This document shows, one piece after another, positions 1 to 7,278 of a stretch of 64,000 nucleotides of DNA (position 1 is its first letter; every line of letters starts with the position of its first letter). The notes under the pieces were generated by a model, which was given only the letters and a program-made list of their open reading frames with translations, was not told where the DNA came from and did not search any database. The stretch comes from Reyranella sp. GTDB taxonomy: Bacteria > Pseudomonadota > Alphaproteobacteria > Reyranellales > Reyranellaceae. The translations under genes were made by a program, and so were the position numbers. The DNA lies in contig JAIEOV010000016.1 of NCBI GenBank assembly GCA_019750135.1, positions 248,001 to 312,000 on the forward strand, in the 5' to 3' direction.

Positions 1-172
<172 letters not shown>

Positions 173-220
173 TTAATCCTCTTGGTTGGTTTGAATGTGA
201 TTGTCTGGATGGCGGAGCGA

Positions 221-538
221 TCAGGCGGCCTTCTTGGTGGCCGCGGCGGAACCCTCGAGGATTCCCATGATGTCGCTCTCCTTCATGATCAGGTACTCGA
301 CGCCGTCGAGCTTGATCTCGGTGCCCGACCACTTGCCGAACAGGATGCGATCACCAGCCTTGACGTCGGGAGCGACCAGCGCACCCTTCTCATCCCGGGC
401 GCCCGGACCGACGGCGACGACTTCGCCTTCCATCGGCTTTTCCTTGGCCGTGTCCGGAATGATGATGCCGCCCTTGGTCTTCTCTTCCTCCGCGACGCGC
501 TTGACCACGACGCGATCGTGAAGCGGACGGAACTTCAT
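221..538 (-). CDS. groES: Co-chaperonin GroES (10 kDa)
   Basis: The 105-residue product is the lid of the GroEL folding chamber. The N-terminus [15 protein letters not shown] and the mobile loop [19 protein letters not shown] are diagnostic, and [12 protein letters not shown] and [12 protein letters not shown] follow in the family order. The length is slightly above the 95-100 residues of enteric GroES, as is common in alphaproteobacteria. A run of GGAGGAAG just upstream of the ATG serves as ribosome binding site. Upstream lie a CIRCE operator (606-632) and a sigma-32/sigma-70-type promoter (642-671), so both HrcA and RpoH control are likely. Confidence 0.98.
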   Translation of the reverse strand: MKFRPLHDRVVVKRVAEEEKTKGGIIIPDTAKEKPMEGEVVAVGPGARDEKGALVAPDVKAGDRILFGKWSGTEIKLDGVEYLIMKESDIMGILEGSAAATKKAA

Positions 539-605
539 GCTTCTTCCTCCAATATCCCTGGTTGAACCTGCGCGGCCGGGCAGGCCGCGACGGAAAGGAC
601 TGCTA

Positions 606-632
606 TCAGCACTCTCCTGCGATGAGTGCCAA
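606..632. promoter_or_regulatory. CIRCE operator (HrcA binding site)
   Basis: The sequence is TCAGCACTC, nine bases, GAGTGCCAA. This is the CIRCE consensus TTAGCACTC-N9-GAGTGCTAA with one mismatch in each arm. It lies 68 bases upstream of the groES ATG, just downstream of the proposed promoter, where HrcA would block transcription. Confidence 0.9.
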
Positions 633-641
633 CGCGCCTGC

Positions 642-671
642 GATTTAGGGGTCTTGCCCTAATGAGTCAAG
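642..671 (-). promoter_or_regulatory. Heat-shock (sigma-32-like) and overlapping sigma-70-like promoter of groESL
   Basis: On the minus strand, CTTGACT (665-671) is followed after 13 bases by CCCCTAAAT (643-651), close to the RpoH consensus CTTGAAA-N13-CCCCATnT. The same DNA also reads as TTGACT-N17-TAAATC, a fair vegetative promoter. The start site would fall just before the CIRCE element, so basal and heat-induced transcription probably use nearly the same start. The assignment is by consensus only. Confidence 0.7.
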
Positions 672-696
672 GCACGGGAACAAAGTCACTTCGCAC

Positions 697-724
697 TAGC
701 AGCAATCGACAGAGAGTGCTGCTA
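697..724. repeat. Inverted repeat upstream of the groES promoter
   Basis: TAGCAGCA and TGCTGCTA form a perfect 8-bp inverted repeat with a 12-base spacer, between the groES promoter and usg. It contains GAGTGCTGCTAA, which resembles a CIRCE half-site with an inserted triplet. It could be a decayed second HrcA site or an unrelated operator for usg. Confidence 0.45.
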
Positions 725-810
725 AGGCGTTGATGTGGAACGAATTTTCTTTGATTTTCGTTAAGGGTGCGTGACTATTCCCTTACGAGCGTTGAGTCAA
801 GGAGTGCTCG

Positions 811-1077
811 ATGGACCGCAGTTTTGTTGCGCAACTCAATAACTATCGTGTAACGACCGCTGAAATCCTCTACTGGATGCCGGATCACCGGCATGTTCTG
901 CAGAGTTTCGTTTGGCAGAACCTCGATCTAGCCCCGAGATTTCCCGCCCTCACCAAATTCCTCGACTTCTGGGAACACAATCTCGAGGGCAAGGTGCACC
1001 GCGTGCGGGTCGCCAATGCCCAGCTGATCAAGCCGGCCGAGTTCCGCTTCTCCAACGGGCTATACGCGCTGCACTGA
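811..1077 (+). CDS. usg: Usg family protein
   Basis: The 88-residue protein matches the Usg family, a short alphaproteobacterial protein first named for its place upstream of a trp gene in Caulobacter. The diagnostic stretches are TTAEILYWMPDH, LQSFVWQ, DLAPRFP, FLDFWE and LIKPAEFR. The biochemical role is unknown to me. AAGGAG sits eight bases before the ATG. The last 18 bases overlap the end of the convergent nitronate monooxygenase-like gene. The gene is divergent from groES and shares its upstream region. Confidence 0.93.
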   Translation: MDRSFVAQLNNYRVTTAEILYWMPDHRHVLQSFVWQNLDLAPRFPALTKFLDFWEHNLEGKVHRVRVANAQLIKPAEFRFSNGLYALH

Positions 1078-2049
1078 GCGTTTTGCGGCGGCGTATTCGG
1101 CCGCCGTCCGTTCGACGAGCTCGGCGACCGACGGGACGTCGGCCACGCCCGACACCGAGTGGCCGGCGCTCCAGATGTCCTTCCAGCGCTTGGCGTCGGG
1201 CCCCTCGGCGTTTTGTCTGTCGCGCTCGGCGGCGTTGATGTCCTTGGCAATGTCGATCGCGCCGCGCATCGGCAGGTTGTCGGGATCGAGGCCGGCGGCG
1301 GCGATCGACGGGCGCAGCATGTTGGTCTCGAGGCCGGTGAAGGCGCGGGTCAGCAGCACGTCGTCGAGCCGGCTCTTCACCAGCATCTCCTTGTAGGCGT
1401 CCTTGGCCAGGCTCTCGCGCGTGGCGATGAACTTGGTGCCCATGTAGGCGAGATCGCAGCCCAACGTCTCGGCCGCGGCGATCGCCTGTCCGTCGGCCAT
1501 GCCTCCCGCCATGACGACGATGCCGTCCCAGAATGTCCGCACGGCGCGCACGAAGGCGAAGGGATTGACCCAGCCGGTCTGGCCGCCCGCTCCTGCCGTC
1601 AGCAGCACCAGGCCGTCGACGCCGGCGGCGACCGCGCGCTCGGCATGGCGGATCGACGCCACGTCGGCCAGCACCAGGCATCCGGCGTCCTTCAAGGGTT
1701 TCATCACCGGCTCGGGCGACCCCACCGAGGTGATCACCAGCTCCATCTTGTGACGCAGCACGGCGGCGAGATCGTCGGGCAGGCGCGTATTGGAGCGATG
1801 CACGATCAGGTTGGGGCAAAGAGGCGCCGTGGGCTTGCCGGTCTCGTCGGCAGCGCGCTTCAGATCGTCGCTCATGTCGGCCAGCCAGCGGTCGAGCTCC
1901 TCGACCGTGCGGCAGTTGGCAGTGGGGAACGAGCCGATGACACCGGCCCGGCACGCCGCCTTCACCAGGGCCGGCCCGGACACCAGGAACATCGGGGCGG
2001 CGATCAGCGGCAAACGGAGACGATTCTCGAGGGCACCAAGCAGGGACAT
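1060..2049 (-). CDS. Nitronate monooxygenase family protein (2-nitropropane dioxygenase-like)
   Basis: The 329-residue product has the FMN-binding TIM-barrel pattern of the nitronate monooxygenase / 2-nitropropane dioxygenase family. N-terminal LPLIAAPMFLVSGPALVKA is followed by CPNLIVHR, VITSVGSPEP, GVDGLVLLTAGAGGQTG, VVMAGGMADG and GCDLAYMGTKFIAT. Family members use FMN and oxygen to oxidise nitronates or reduce enoyl substrates. The segment that carries the catalytic histidine in characterised class I enzymes (GGHxG) reads GGQTG here, so the histidine is missing and the substrate may differ. It is probably co-oriented with the EamA gene just upstream, 14 bases away. Confidence 0.88.
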   Translation of the reverse strand: MSLLGALENRLRLPLIAAPMFLVSGPALVKAACRAGVIGSFPTANCRTVEELDRWLADMSDDLKRAADETGKPTAPLCPNLIVHRSNTRLPDDLAAVLRHKMELVITSVGSPEPVMKPLKDAGCLVLADVASIRHAERAVAAGVDGLVLLTAGAGGQTGWVNPFAFVRAVRTFWDGIVVMAGGMADGQAIAAAETLGCDLAYMGTKFIATRESLAKDAYKEMLVKSRLDDVLLTRAFTGLETNMLRPSIAAAGLDPDNLPMRGAIDIAKDINAAERDRQNAEGPDAKRWKDIWSAGHSVSGVADVPSVAELVERTAAEYAAAKRSVQRV

Positions 2050-2063
2050 GACGGCAGCTTACC

Positions 2064-2900
2064 TCAGCGCAACACGGCCAACAGAACTATCCCCGCCGCC
2101 ACCAGCAGTGCGGCGACGATGCGGCGTGGGCCAAAGCCTTCTTTCAAGACCAGCGTGCCCAGCACCGCGCCGAAGATCACGCTGGTCTCGCGCAGCGCGC
2201 TGACCGGCCCGAGCGGCAGGCTTCGCGCCGCAACCAGGTAGGCGCCGAAGCCCACCACGGAGACCATGCCGGCGAACAATCCGATCGCGCCGTGGCGCCG
2301 CACGTAGACCATGAGGTCGGCGCGCCGGCCGACGAGGCCGTAGCAGAACATGCCGAAGCCGGTGACGATCTCCAGGCAAGCCTGGAAGCCCAACACAGTC
2401 CCGGCCGCGCGCACGCCGAGGCCGGCGAAGAAGCTGTAGGTTGCAACCGATACGCCGGTCGCCAGAGCGAAGCCCACGGCCGCGCGACTTGCGCCGGCGC
2501 CGAAGGACAGCGCCATGATGCCGAGCGAGATCATCGCGACGGCCGCGACCTGGCCGGTACTGAGCGACTCGCCGATCGCCAGGAAGGCCGCGATGGTCGT
2601 GAGGACCGGCGCCAAGCCGCGCGCCAACGGATAGACGACACTCATGTCGCCGACTTCGTACGAACGCACCAGCAATCCGTAGTAGGCGAACATCACGACG
2701 GCGGTGACGGCGAGCCACTTCCAGCTGTCCGGCGCGGGCCAGTCGACGAAAGGCAGGGCGAGGAGACCAGCCATCATGCCGGTCGTGCGGAGCGCCACCA
2801 TCGTCAGGGTGCGATCGCCGGACGATTTCACCAACGCGTTCCATACCGCGTGGGCGATCGCCGACAGGATGACCAGGCCGTAGAGCAGCGCCGCAGACAT
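2064..2900 (-). CDS. EamA/DMT-superfamily inner-membrane transporter
   Basis: The 278-residue protein is almost wholly hydrophobic, with about ten membrane segments arranged as two EamA halves; YGLVILSAIAHAVWNALVK starts the first and VGFALATGVSVATYSFFAG the second. YPLARGLAPVLT and ALRETSVIFGAVLG are typical of the drug/metabolite exporter family. Substrate cannot be told from sequence. The gene lies 14 bases upstream of the nitronate monooxygenase-like gene on the same strand, so the two are probably co-transcribed. Confidence 0.88.
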   Translation of the reverse strand: MSAALLYGLVILSAIAHAVWNALVKSSGDRTLTMVALRTTGMMAGLLALPFVDWPAPDSWKWLAVTAVVMFAYYGLLVRSYEVGDMSVVYPLARGLAPVLTTIAAFLAIGESLSTGQVAAVAMISLGIMALSFGAGASRAAVGFALATGVSVATYSFFAGLGVRAAGTVLGFQACLEIVTGFGMFCYGLVGRRADLMVYVRRHGAIGLFAGMVSVVGFGAYLVAARSLPLGPVSALRETSVIFGAVLGTLVLKEGFGPRRIVAALLVAAGIVLLAVLR

Positions 2901-3044
2901 GCCGCTCGATGTGGCGGCGCGCGTTGCGGGCGGTCAACGGCGCAGATGCCGGCGAACCACTCTCGGGCCGCTCCCGGGCCGCCACGCAAACAGTCGTAAG
3001 ACCGCGAGCCGCGACGAGAAATCGTCGCGACTCGCGGCGATCGA

Positions 3045-3671
3045 TCAGACCGCTGCGGTCAGGCCTTCCTGCTCGATCGTGCGCTTCACGGCCGGGCGGT
3101 TCTTCATGCGCTCGTAGTGGGCGGCGCAGTTCTTGGGCAGCGTCATCTTCATGCGCGCGGCCGCCCAGAACTCGACGTAGAACAGGGCTGCATCGGCGAT
3201 GGAGAACTGGCCGGCAATGTACTCCTTGCCCTCGAGCGCCTTGTCCATGATGGCAAGGCCCTTCTCCATGATCTCCTTGCCGCGCGCCTTGACCGCGTCA
3301 TGGTCGGACTCGCTCGGCGCGTAGTTGCCGGGACGGAACATGCGCGAGAAGCCCTGCATGTGCATGGTCGAGACGACGTAGTCCAACGCCTCGAGGACAC
3401 GCGCTTCGTTGTCGGGATCGGTGGGCAGCAGGTTCTTGTCCGGGTTCTTGCGCGCGAGCCAGGTCGCGATCGCCGGGAACTCGGTCAGCGCCGAGCCGTC
3501 GTCGCGCACCAGGGTCGGCACCTTCGACTTCGGATTGATCTTCACGAAGTCGGGGCCGTACTGCTCCTGCTTGGCGCCGTCGATCTTCTGCAGATCGTAC
3601 GGCTTGCCGATCTCCTCGAGGAGAACGTGGATGCCGATCGAGCAGGCGCCGGGCATGTAATAGAGCTTCAT
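3045..3671 (-). CDS. Glutathione S-transferase
   Basis: The 208-residue protein is a beta-class bacterial GST. The thioredoxin-like N-terminal domain (about residues 1-80) starts MKLYYMPGACSIGIHVLLEE, with the conserved Cys-Ser pair and the cis-proline motif KVPTL. ALTEFPAIATWLA follows, then the helical C-terminal domain with the N-capping segment GQFSIADAALFYVE. It conjugates or reduces electrophiles with glutathione in the cytosol. It is a single gene divergent from the aldolase gene at 3746. Confidence 0.93.
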   Translation of the reverse strand: MKLYYMPGACSIGIHVLLEEIGKPYDLQKIDGAKQEQYGPDFVKINPKSKVPTLVRDDGSALTEFPAIATWLARKNPDKNLLPTDPDNEARVLEALDYVVSTMHMQGFSRMFRPGNYAPSESDHDAVKARGKEIMEKGLAIMDKALEGKEYIAGQFSIADAALFYVEFWAAARMKMTLPKNCAAHYERMKNRPAVKRTIEQEGLTAAV

Positions 3672-3745
3672 GGTTAACTCCCTTTGAGTTGGTGGTCGTC
3701 GTGGACGGCGGACGCTAGCATCGCGGCCACAATGGGGGAATCACA

Positions 3746-4528
3746 ATGCCGACAGACAATCTCCGATCTCTCGTAGGGACTTCACAGACGAAGGTCGGCA
3801 CGTTCCTCTTCGAGTTCGCGACGCCGGGCATCGGCCAGATCCTCAAGGCGGCGGGCGCGGATTTTGCGGTCCTCGACATGGAGCACACTGGTTTCGGATT
3901 CGATACCGTCCGCCAGGTAGTGCGTTACTGCCAGGCCGCAGGGCTACCGATGGTGGTGCGCGTGCCGAGCCAGCAGCGCCATCACATATCGCGTGCACTC
4001 GACACCGGCGCTGACGGCGTCATGGTGCCGATCGTGTCGTCGGTCGAGCAGGCCAAGGCGGTGCTGGATGCCGCCAAGTACTGGCCGGACGGCACGCGGG
4101 GCGTGGCGCTGGGCCTGGCGCATGAGCGCTTCGCCATGCGCAACGAGCCGCTGGTGCCGCGCTTTGCCGAGCAGAACCAGCGCACCGCCATCATCCTGCA
4201 GGTCGAGGATCCGCGCGGCGCCGCGGCCGCCGACGAGATCGCGGCGATGCCGGGCGTCGACATGCTGTGGCTCGGCCACAACGATCTCTCGGTTGCGATG
4301 GGCGAGCCGGGCGCGTTCGATCACCCCGATTTCGCCAAAGCCGAACAGGCGACCATCGCCGCCGCGAAGAAGCACGGCAAGTCGGCCGGTCGCCTGGCGG
4401 TCGACGCCAAGCAGGGCGCCGAGTTCGCGGCGATGGGTTACGACTTCGTGTCGATCGCAGGCGATGTATGGCTGCTGCAGCAGGCGTTTGTGTCGGGGCT
4501 GGCGACGGTGAAGAAGACTAAGACTTGA
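3746..4528 (+). CDS. HpcH/HpaI family class II aldolase/citrate lyase-fold protein
   Basis: The 260-residue protein belongs to the metal-dependent HpcH/HpaI aldolase family that cleaves 4-hydroxy-2-oxo acids to pyruvate and an aldehyde. Visible signatures are VLDMEHTGFGFDTVRQVVR, VVRVPSQ, GADGVMVPIVSSVEQA, RGVALG, ILQVEDPRGAAAADEIAA and MLWLGHNDLSVAMG. The Glu/Asp pair in the QVED and GHNDLS segments is the expected metal-binding and substrate region. The length is normal. The stop overlaps the convergent P450 gene by 11 bases. The exact substrate is not deducible. Confidence 0.9.
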   Translation: MPTDNLRSLVGTSQTKVGTFLFEFATPGIGQILKAAGADFAVLDMEHTGFGFDTVRQVVRYCQAAGLPMVVRVPSQQRHHISRALDTGADGVMVPIVSSVEQAKAVLDAAKYWPDGTRGVALGLAHERFAMRNEPLVPRFAEQNQRTAIILQVEDPRGAAAADEIAAMPGVDMLWLGHNDLSVAMGEPGAFDHPDFAKAEQATIAAAKKHGKSAGRLAVDAKQGAEFAAMGYDFVSIAGDVWLLQQAFVSGLATVKKTKT

Positions 4529-5735
4529 CCATCACCGGCAGCGAGCGGATGCCACGGATGAAGTTCGAGTAGAGCCGCACCGGCGGCCCGACGATCTCGA
4601 CATCGAGATCCCGTTTCAAGAGCTCTTCCCACAGGATCTTGAGCTGCATCTCGGCCAGGCGGTCGCCGACGCAGCGATGGATGCCGGCGCCGAACGACAG
4701 GTGATGGCGCGGCCGCGGGCGGCCGACGATGAAGCGTTCGGGCTCCTCGATCGCCGCCTCGTCGCGGTTGCCCGAGACGTACCACATCACGACCTTGTCG
4801 CCTTGCCGGATGGTGCGACCGCCGAGCTCGCAATCGCGCGTCGCGGTGCGCCGCATGTGGATCACCGGCGTCTGCCAGCGGATGATCTCGGATACCAGGC
4901 TGTCCAGAAGCCTCGGGTCAGCCTTGACCTTGGCGAGCTCGGCCGGATTCTCGCGCACCGCCATCAGCCCGCCGGTCATCGAGTTGCGCGTGGTGTCGTT
5001 GCCGCCCACGATCAGCAGCCCGAAGTTGCCGATGAACTCGCGCGTCGGCATCGCCTTGGTCGCTTCAGCGTGGGCCATCATCGAGATCAGGTCGAACTTG
5101 GGCGGCTCGGCGGCCCGCACCTTCCACAACGCCGCCATGGTCTCGGCCATCGTCGTGAGCTCGGCCATGCGCTCGGCCTCGCTTTTCACCACGGCGTCCG
5201 CGGCCTCGATGTTGGCGATGGCGACGTCGGACCAGTGCGTGAGCTTGCGCCGCTCGGCCTGCGGGAAGTCGAACAGCGTCGCCAGCATCAGCGCCGTGAG
5301 CTCGGTCGACACGCGATCGACCCAGTCGAAGGTCTCGTTGCGCGGCAGGCCGTCGAGCACCGCGGCCGTGCGCTCGCGGATCAGGCCTTCCATGTTGGCG
5401 AGGTTCGTCGGCGCCACGATCGGCGCCACGGTCCTGCGCTGCGCCGTGTGGCGCGGCGGGTCCATGCGGATGAAGTTGGGCAGCTCCTGGCCCTTGGGCT
5501 GGTCGGCGATCTGGATGCCGCCCATGTCGGAGGCCGAGGAATAGGTCGCGTGGTCGAGCTCGACCTTCATGATGTCGGCGTAGCGCGTCACCGACCAGTA
5601 GGGTCCATACGGGCTGTCGGCGTGGCGATGGATCGGATCGTCGCGACGCATCGCGGCAAAGTGCTCGCGCCAGGTGTCGTCGCGATAGAGCGTCGGACTG
5701 CTGACATCGGCGAGGGCGAGAGGGGGCGCATTCAT
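4518..5735 (-). CDS. Cytochrome P450, CYP153-like (alkane/fatty-acid omega-hydroxylase type)
   Basis: The 405-residue soluble bacterial P450 has the heme loop FGAGIHRCVG with cysteine ligand near residue 355, the I-helix LLIVGGNDTTRNS and the EIIR ExxR motif. FIRMDPPRHTAQRRTVAPIV, FDWVDRVSTELTALMLATLF and KVVMWYVSGNRD match what I know of CYP153, the family that terminally hydroxylates alkanes and fatty acids with ferredoxin partners. No ferredoxin or ferredoxin reductase gene is in the window. The start at 5735 gives a 4-base ATGA overlap with the upstream DUF3592 gene; the longer reading frame upstream is a shadow of that gene. Confidence 0.93.
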   Translation of the reverse strand: MNAPPLALADVSSPTLYRDDTWREHFAAMRRDDPIHRHADSPYGPYWSVTRYADIMKVELDHATYSSASDMGGIQIADQPKGQELPNFIRMDPPRHTAQRRTVAPIVAPTNLANMEGLIRERTAAVLDGLPRNETFDWVDRVSTELTALMLATLFDFPQAERRKLTHWSDVAIANIEAADAVVKSEAERMAELTTMAETMAALWKVRAAEPPKFDLISMMAHAEATKAMPTREFIGNFGLLIVGGNDTTRNSMTGGLMAVRENPAELAKVKADPRLLDSLVSEIIRWQTPVIHMRRTATRDCELGGRTIRQGDKVVMWYVSGNRDEAAIEEPERFIVGRPRPRHHLSFGAGIHRCVGDRLAEMQLKILWEELLKRDLDVEIVGPPVRLYSNFIRGIRSLPVMVKS

Positions 5736-7120
5736 GAAAAGGCACCGGCTTGGTGGGCGGCAAGGGCAAACAGGGCGGCCGCGATACCGAGCAGGAACCA
5801 GCGTGTCCCCGCCGGATTCTCGAGCGCGGCGTTCGAAGGGTTGGCGGGATCGTAGTGCACGTCGATGACGGCCCCCTTCGGATAGCGCGCCGCGACGCCG
5901 TCGGCATAGGACTGGCTGGCGGACAGGGCCACGCCAAGCTTGACCTGGCGACTGACGTAATCGACGTCGTTGACGCGGTAAGCGTACTCGATCGCCGGCG
6001 CATGCGTGACCGATCTGCGCCCATCCGAGTTCTTTTCGATCTTCTCCGTTCCGCTGCTCAGCACCGTGCCGCGCACCAAGGGCCAATCGGCGGCCCGGCG
6101 CGACAACCGCCAGCTCGCGACGAAGAACAGCAGCATCAGCACGGCCATACTGGCGGCAATGATCACGACGGGCACATTGGCCCGAGGAAAATGGCGCTCG
6201 ACCAGAGGCGGCGCGCCGGTGGCCAGCCAATAGACGACGCCGACGAAAGCGATGACGAAGCCGACGATGATCGCCAGCCCCTTGCCGATGCCTTCGGGCA
6301 CGTCGCGTTCGAGCGCGCAGTTCTTCGGATTGGCCGGGTCATAGTAGACGGTCACGGCGGCGCCGACGGTGTAGCGTCGCAGCGTCGCCTCGGTGTTGGC
6401 ACCACCTGAATCCTCGCCGATGCTGATGCGGTTGCCCTTGACCTTGCGGCCGCCGACCGAGAACTCGTACTCGACGGCCGGCACGGTCTTCACGGTCGTG
6501 GCCTCGCCGGCGGAGCGATGGCGCGCGGCCGCCGTGCTCGACTTCACGATCCGGCCGACGGCGGACGACCAGCCCGAGGCCCGCTTGACCTCCAGCATCT
6601 TGGCCGCCACCGCCGCCACGAACATCACGACCATCGGCAGGAAGATCAGGCCGATCCAGAAATAGTCGGAATCGCCGAACGGCATCCAGTCGCGCGCATA
6701 GCCGGCAAGGACGACCAGGGCGATCGAGGCGACGACGATCGCCACCGCCCAGGTCGGAGGTTCGGACGAGCGTTTGGCGGTGGGGAATGAGCTCTCCGCC
6801 TCTTCGCCGTCCTCGTCGTCGCTGTGCCAAGTGAAGACCTCGCGCCAGCCGGGTTCGCGGGCGCGGTACTTCAGCAGGGCTGCTTTTGCCTGCTCGGACG
6901 TGAACGGCCGGTGCGGATGTCCCTCGCGATGCCCGTCATCGGCCGTGACGTCGTAGGTGCCCTCGGCCCGGGCCGTCACCTCGATATTGGAGCCGTCATC
7001 CTCGTCGTCGAGGATGAGATACCAGCCCTCGGGGTGGGGAGCGCCGTCGAGCGCCCGGCCGATGTCGTCGGCCGACGGATCGGTCGTGAACTTGCCGTTG
7101 ATGCAGAGTTCCATGGCCAT
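5732..7120 (-). CDS. DUF3592-type membrane protein
   Basis: The 462-residue protein starts MAMELCINGKF with an acidic cytosolic domain of about 125 residues. Membrane segments come next (AIVVASIALVVLAGYA and FWIGLIFLPMVVMFVAAVA), then two extracytoplasmic DUF3592-like repeats. The repeats are recognisable by VEYEFSVGGRKVKGNRISIGE with VYYDPANPKNCALE, and IEYAYRVNDVDYVSRQVKLG with VHYDPANPSNAALE. The last membrane segment is at the C-terminus. Function is unknown. ATG at 7120 is preferred over upstream starts because homology-like sequence begins there and a G-rich run precedes it. The stop overlaps the P450 start, indicating translational coupling. Confidence 0.8.
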   Translation of the reverse strand: MAMELCINGKFTTDPSADDIGRALDGAPHPEGWYLILDDEDDGSNIEVTARAEGTYDVTADDGHREGHPHRPFTSEQAKAALLKYRAREPGWREVFTWHSDDEDGEEAESSFPTAKRSSEPPTWAVAIVVASIALVVLAGYARDWMPFGDSDYFWIGLIFLPMVVMFVAAVAAKMLEVKRASGWSSAVGRIVKSSTAAARHRSAGEATTVKTVPAVEYEFSVGGRKVKGNRISIGEDSGGANTEATLRRYTVGAAVTVYYDPANPKNCALERDVPEGIGKGLAIIVGFVIAFVGVVYWLATGAPPLVERHFPRANVPVVIIAASMAVLMLLFFVASWRLSRRAADWPLVRGTVLSSGTEKIEKNSDGRRSVTHAPAIEYAYRVNDVDYVSRQVKLGVALSASQSYADGVAARYPKGAVIDVHYDPANPSNAALENPAGTRWFLLGIAAALFALAAHQAGAFS

Positions 7121-7278
7121 GGCTGGCTGCCCCCCGGGCCGGTCCCCCGAACGCTCGGCACGGTCCCTGCAAAGGTCAAGCATTTTTGCCGCAACAGCTC
7201 TGTATTTGGCGCGTTGACAGGGCAAAGGCGGGGGCGCAAACCGTCGCGCCGCCGCCACCTTGGCGGCGTTTGACCTTT

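Noticed and set aside
5736..6230. Upstream extension of the P450 frame
   Set aside because: The extension is a shadow of the DUF3592 gene; P450 homology begins at 5735 with an ATGA overlap.
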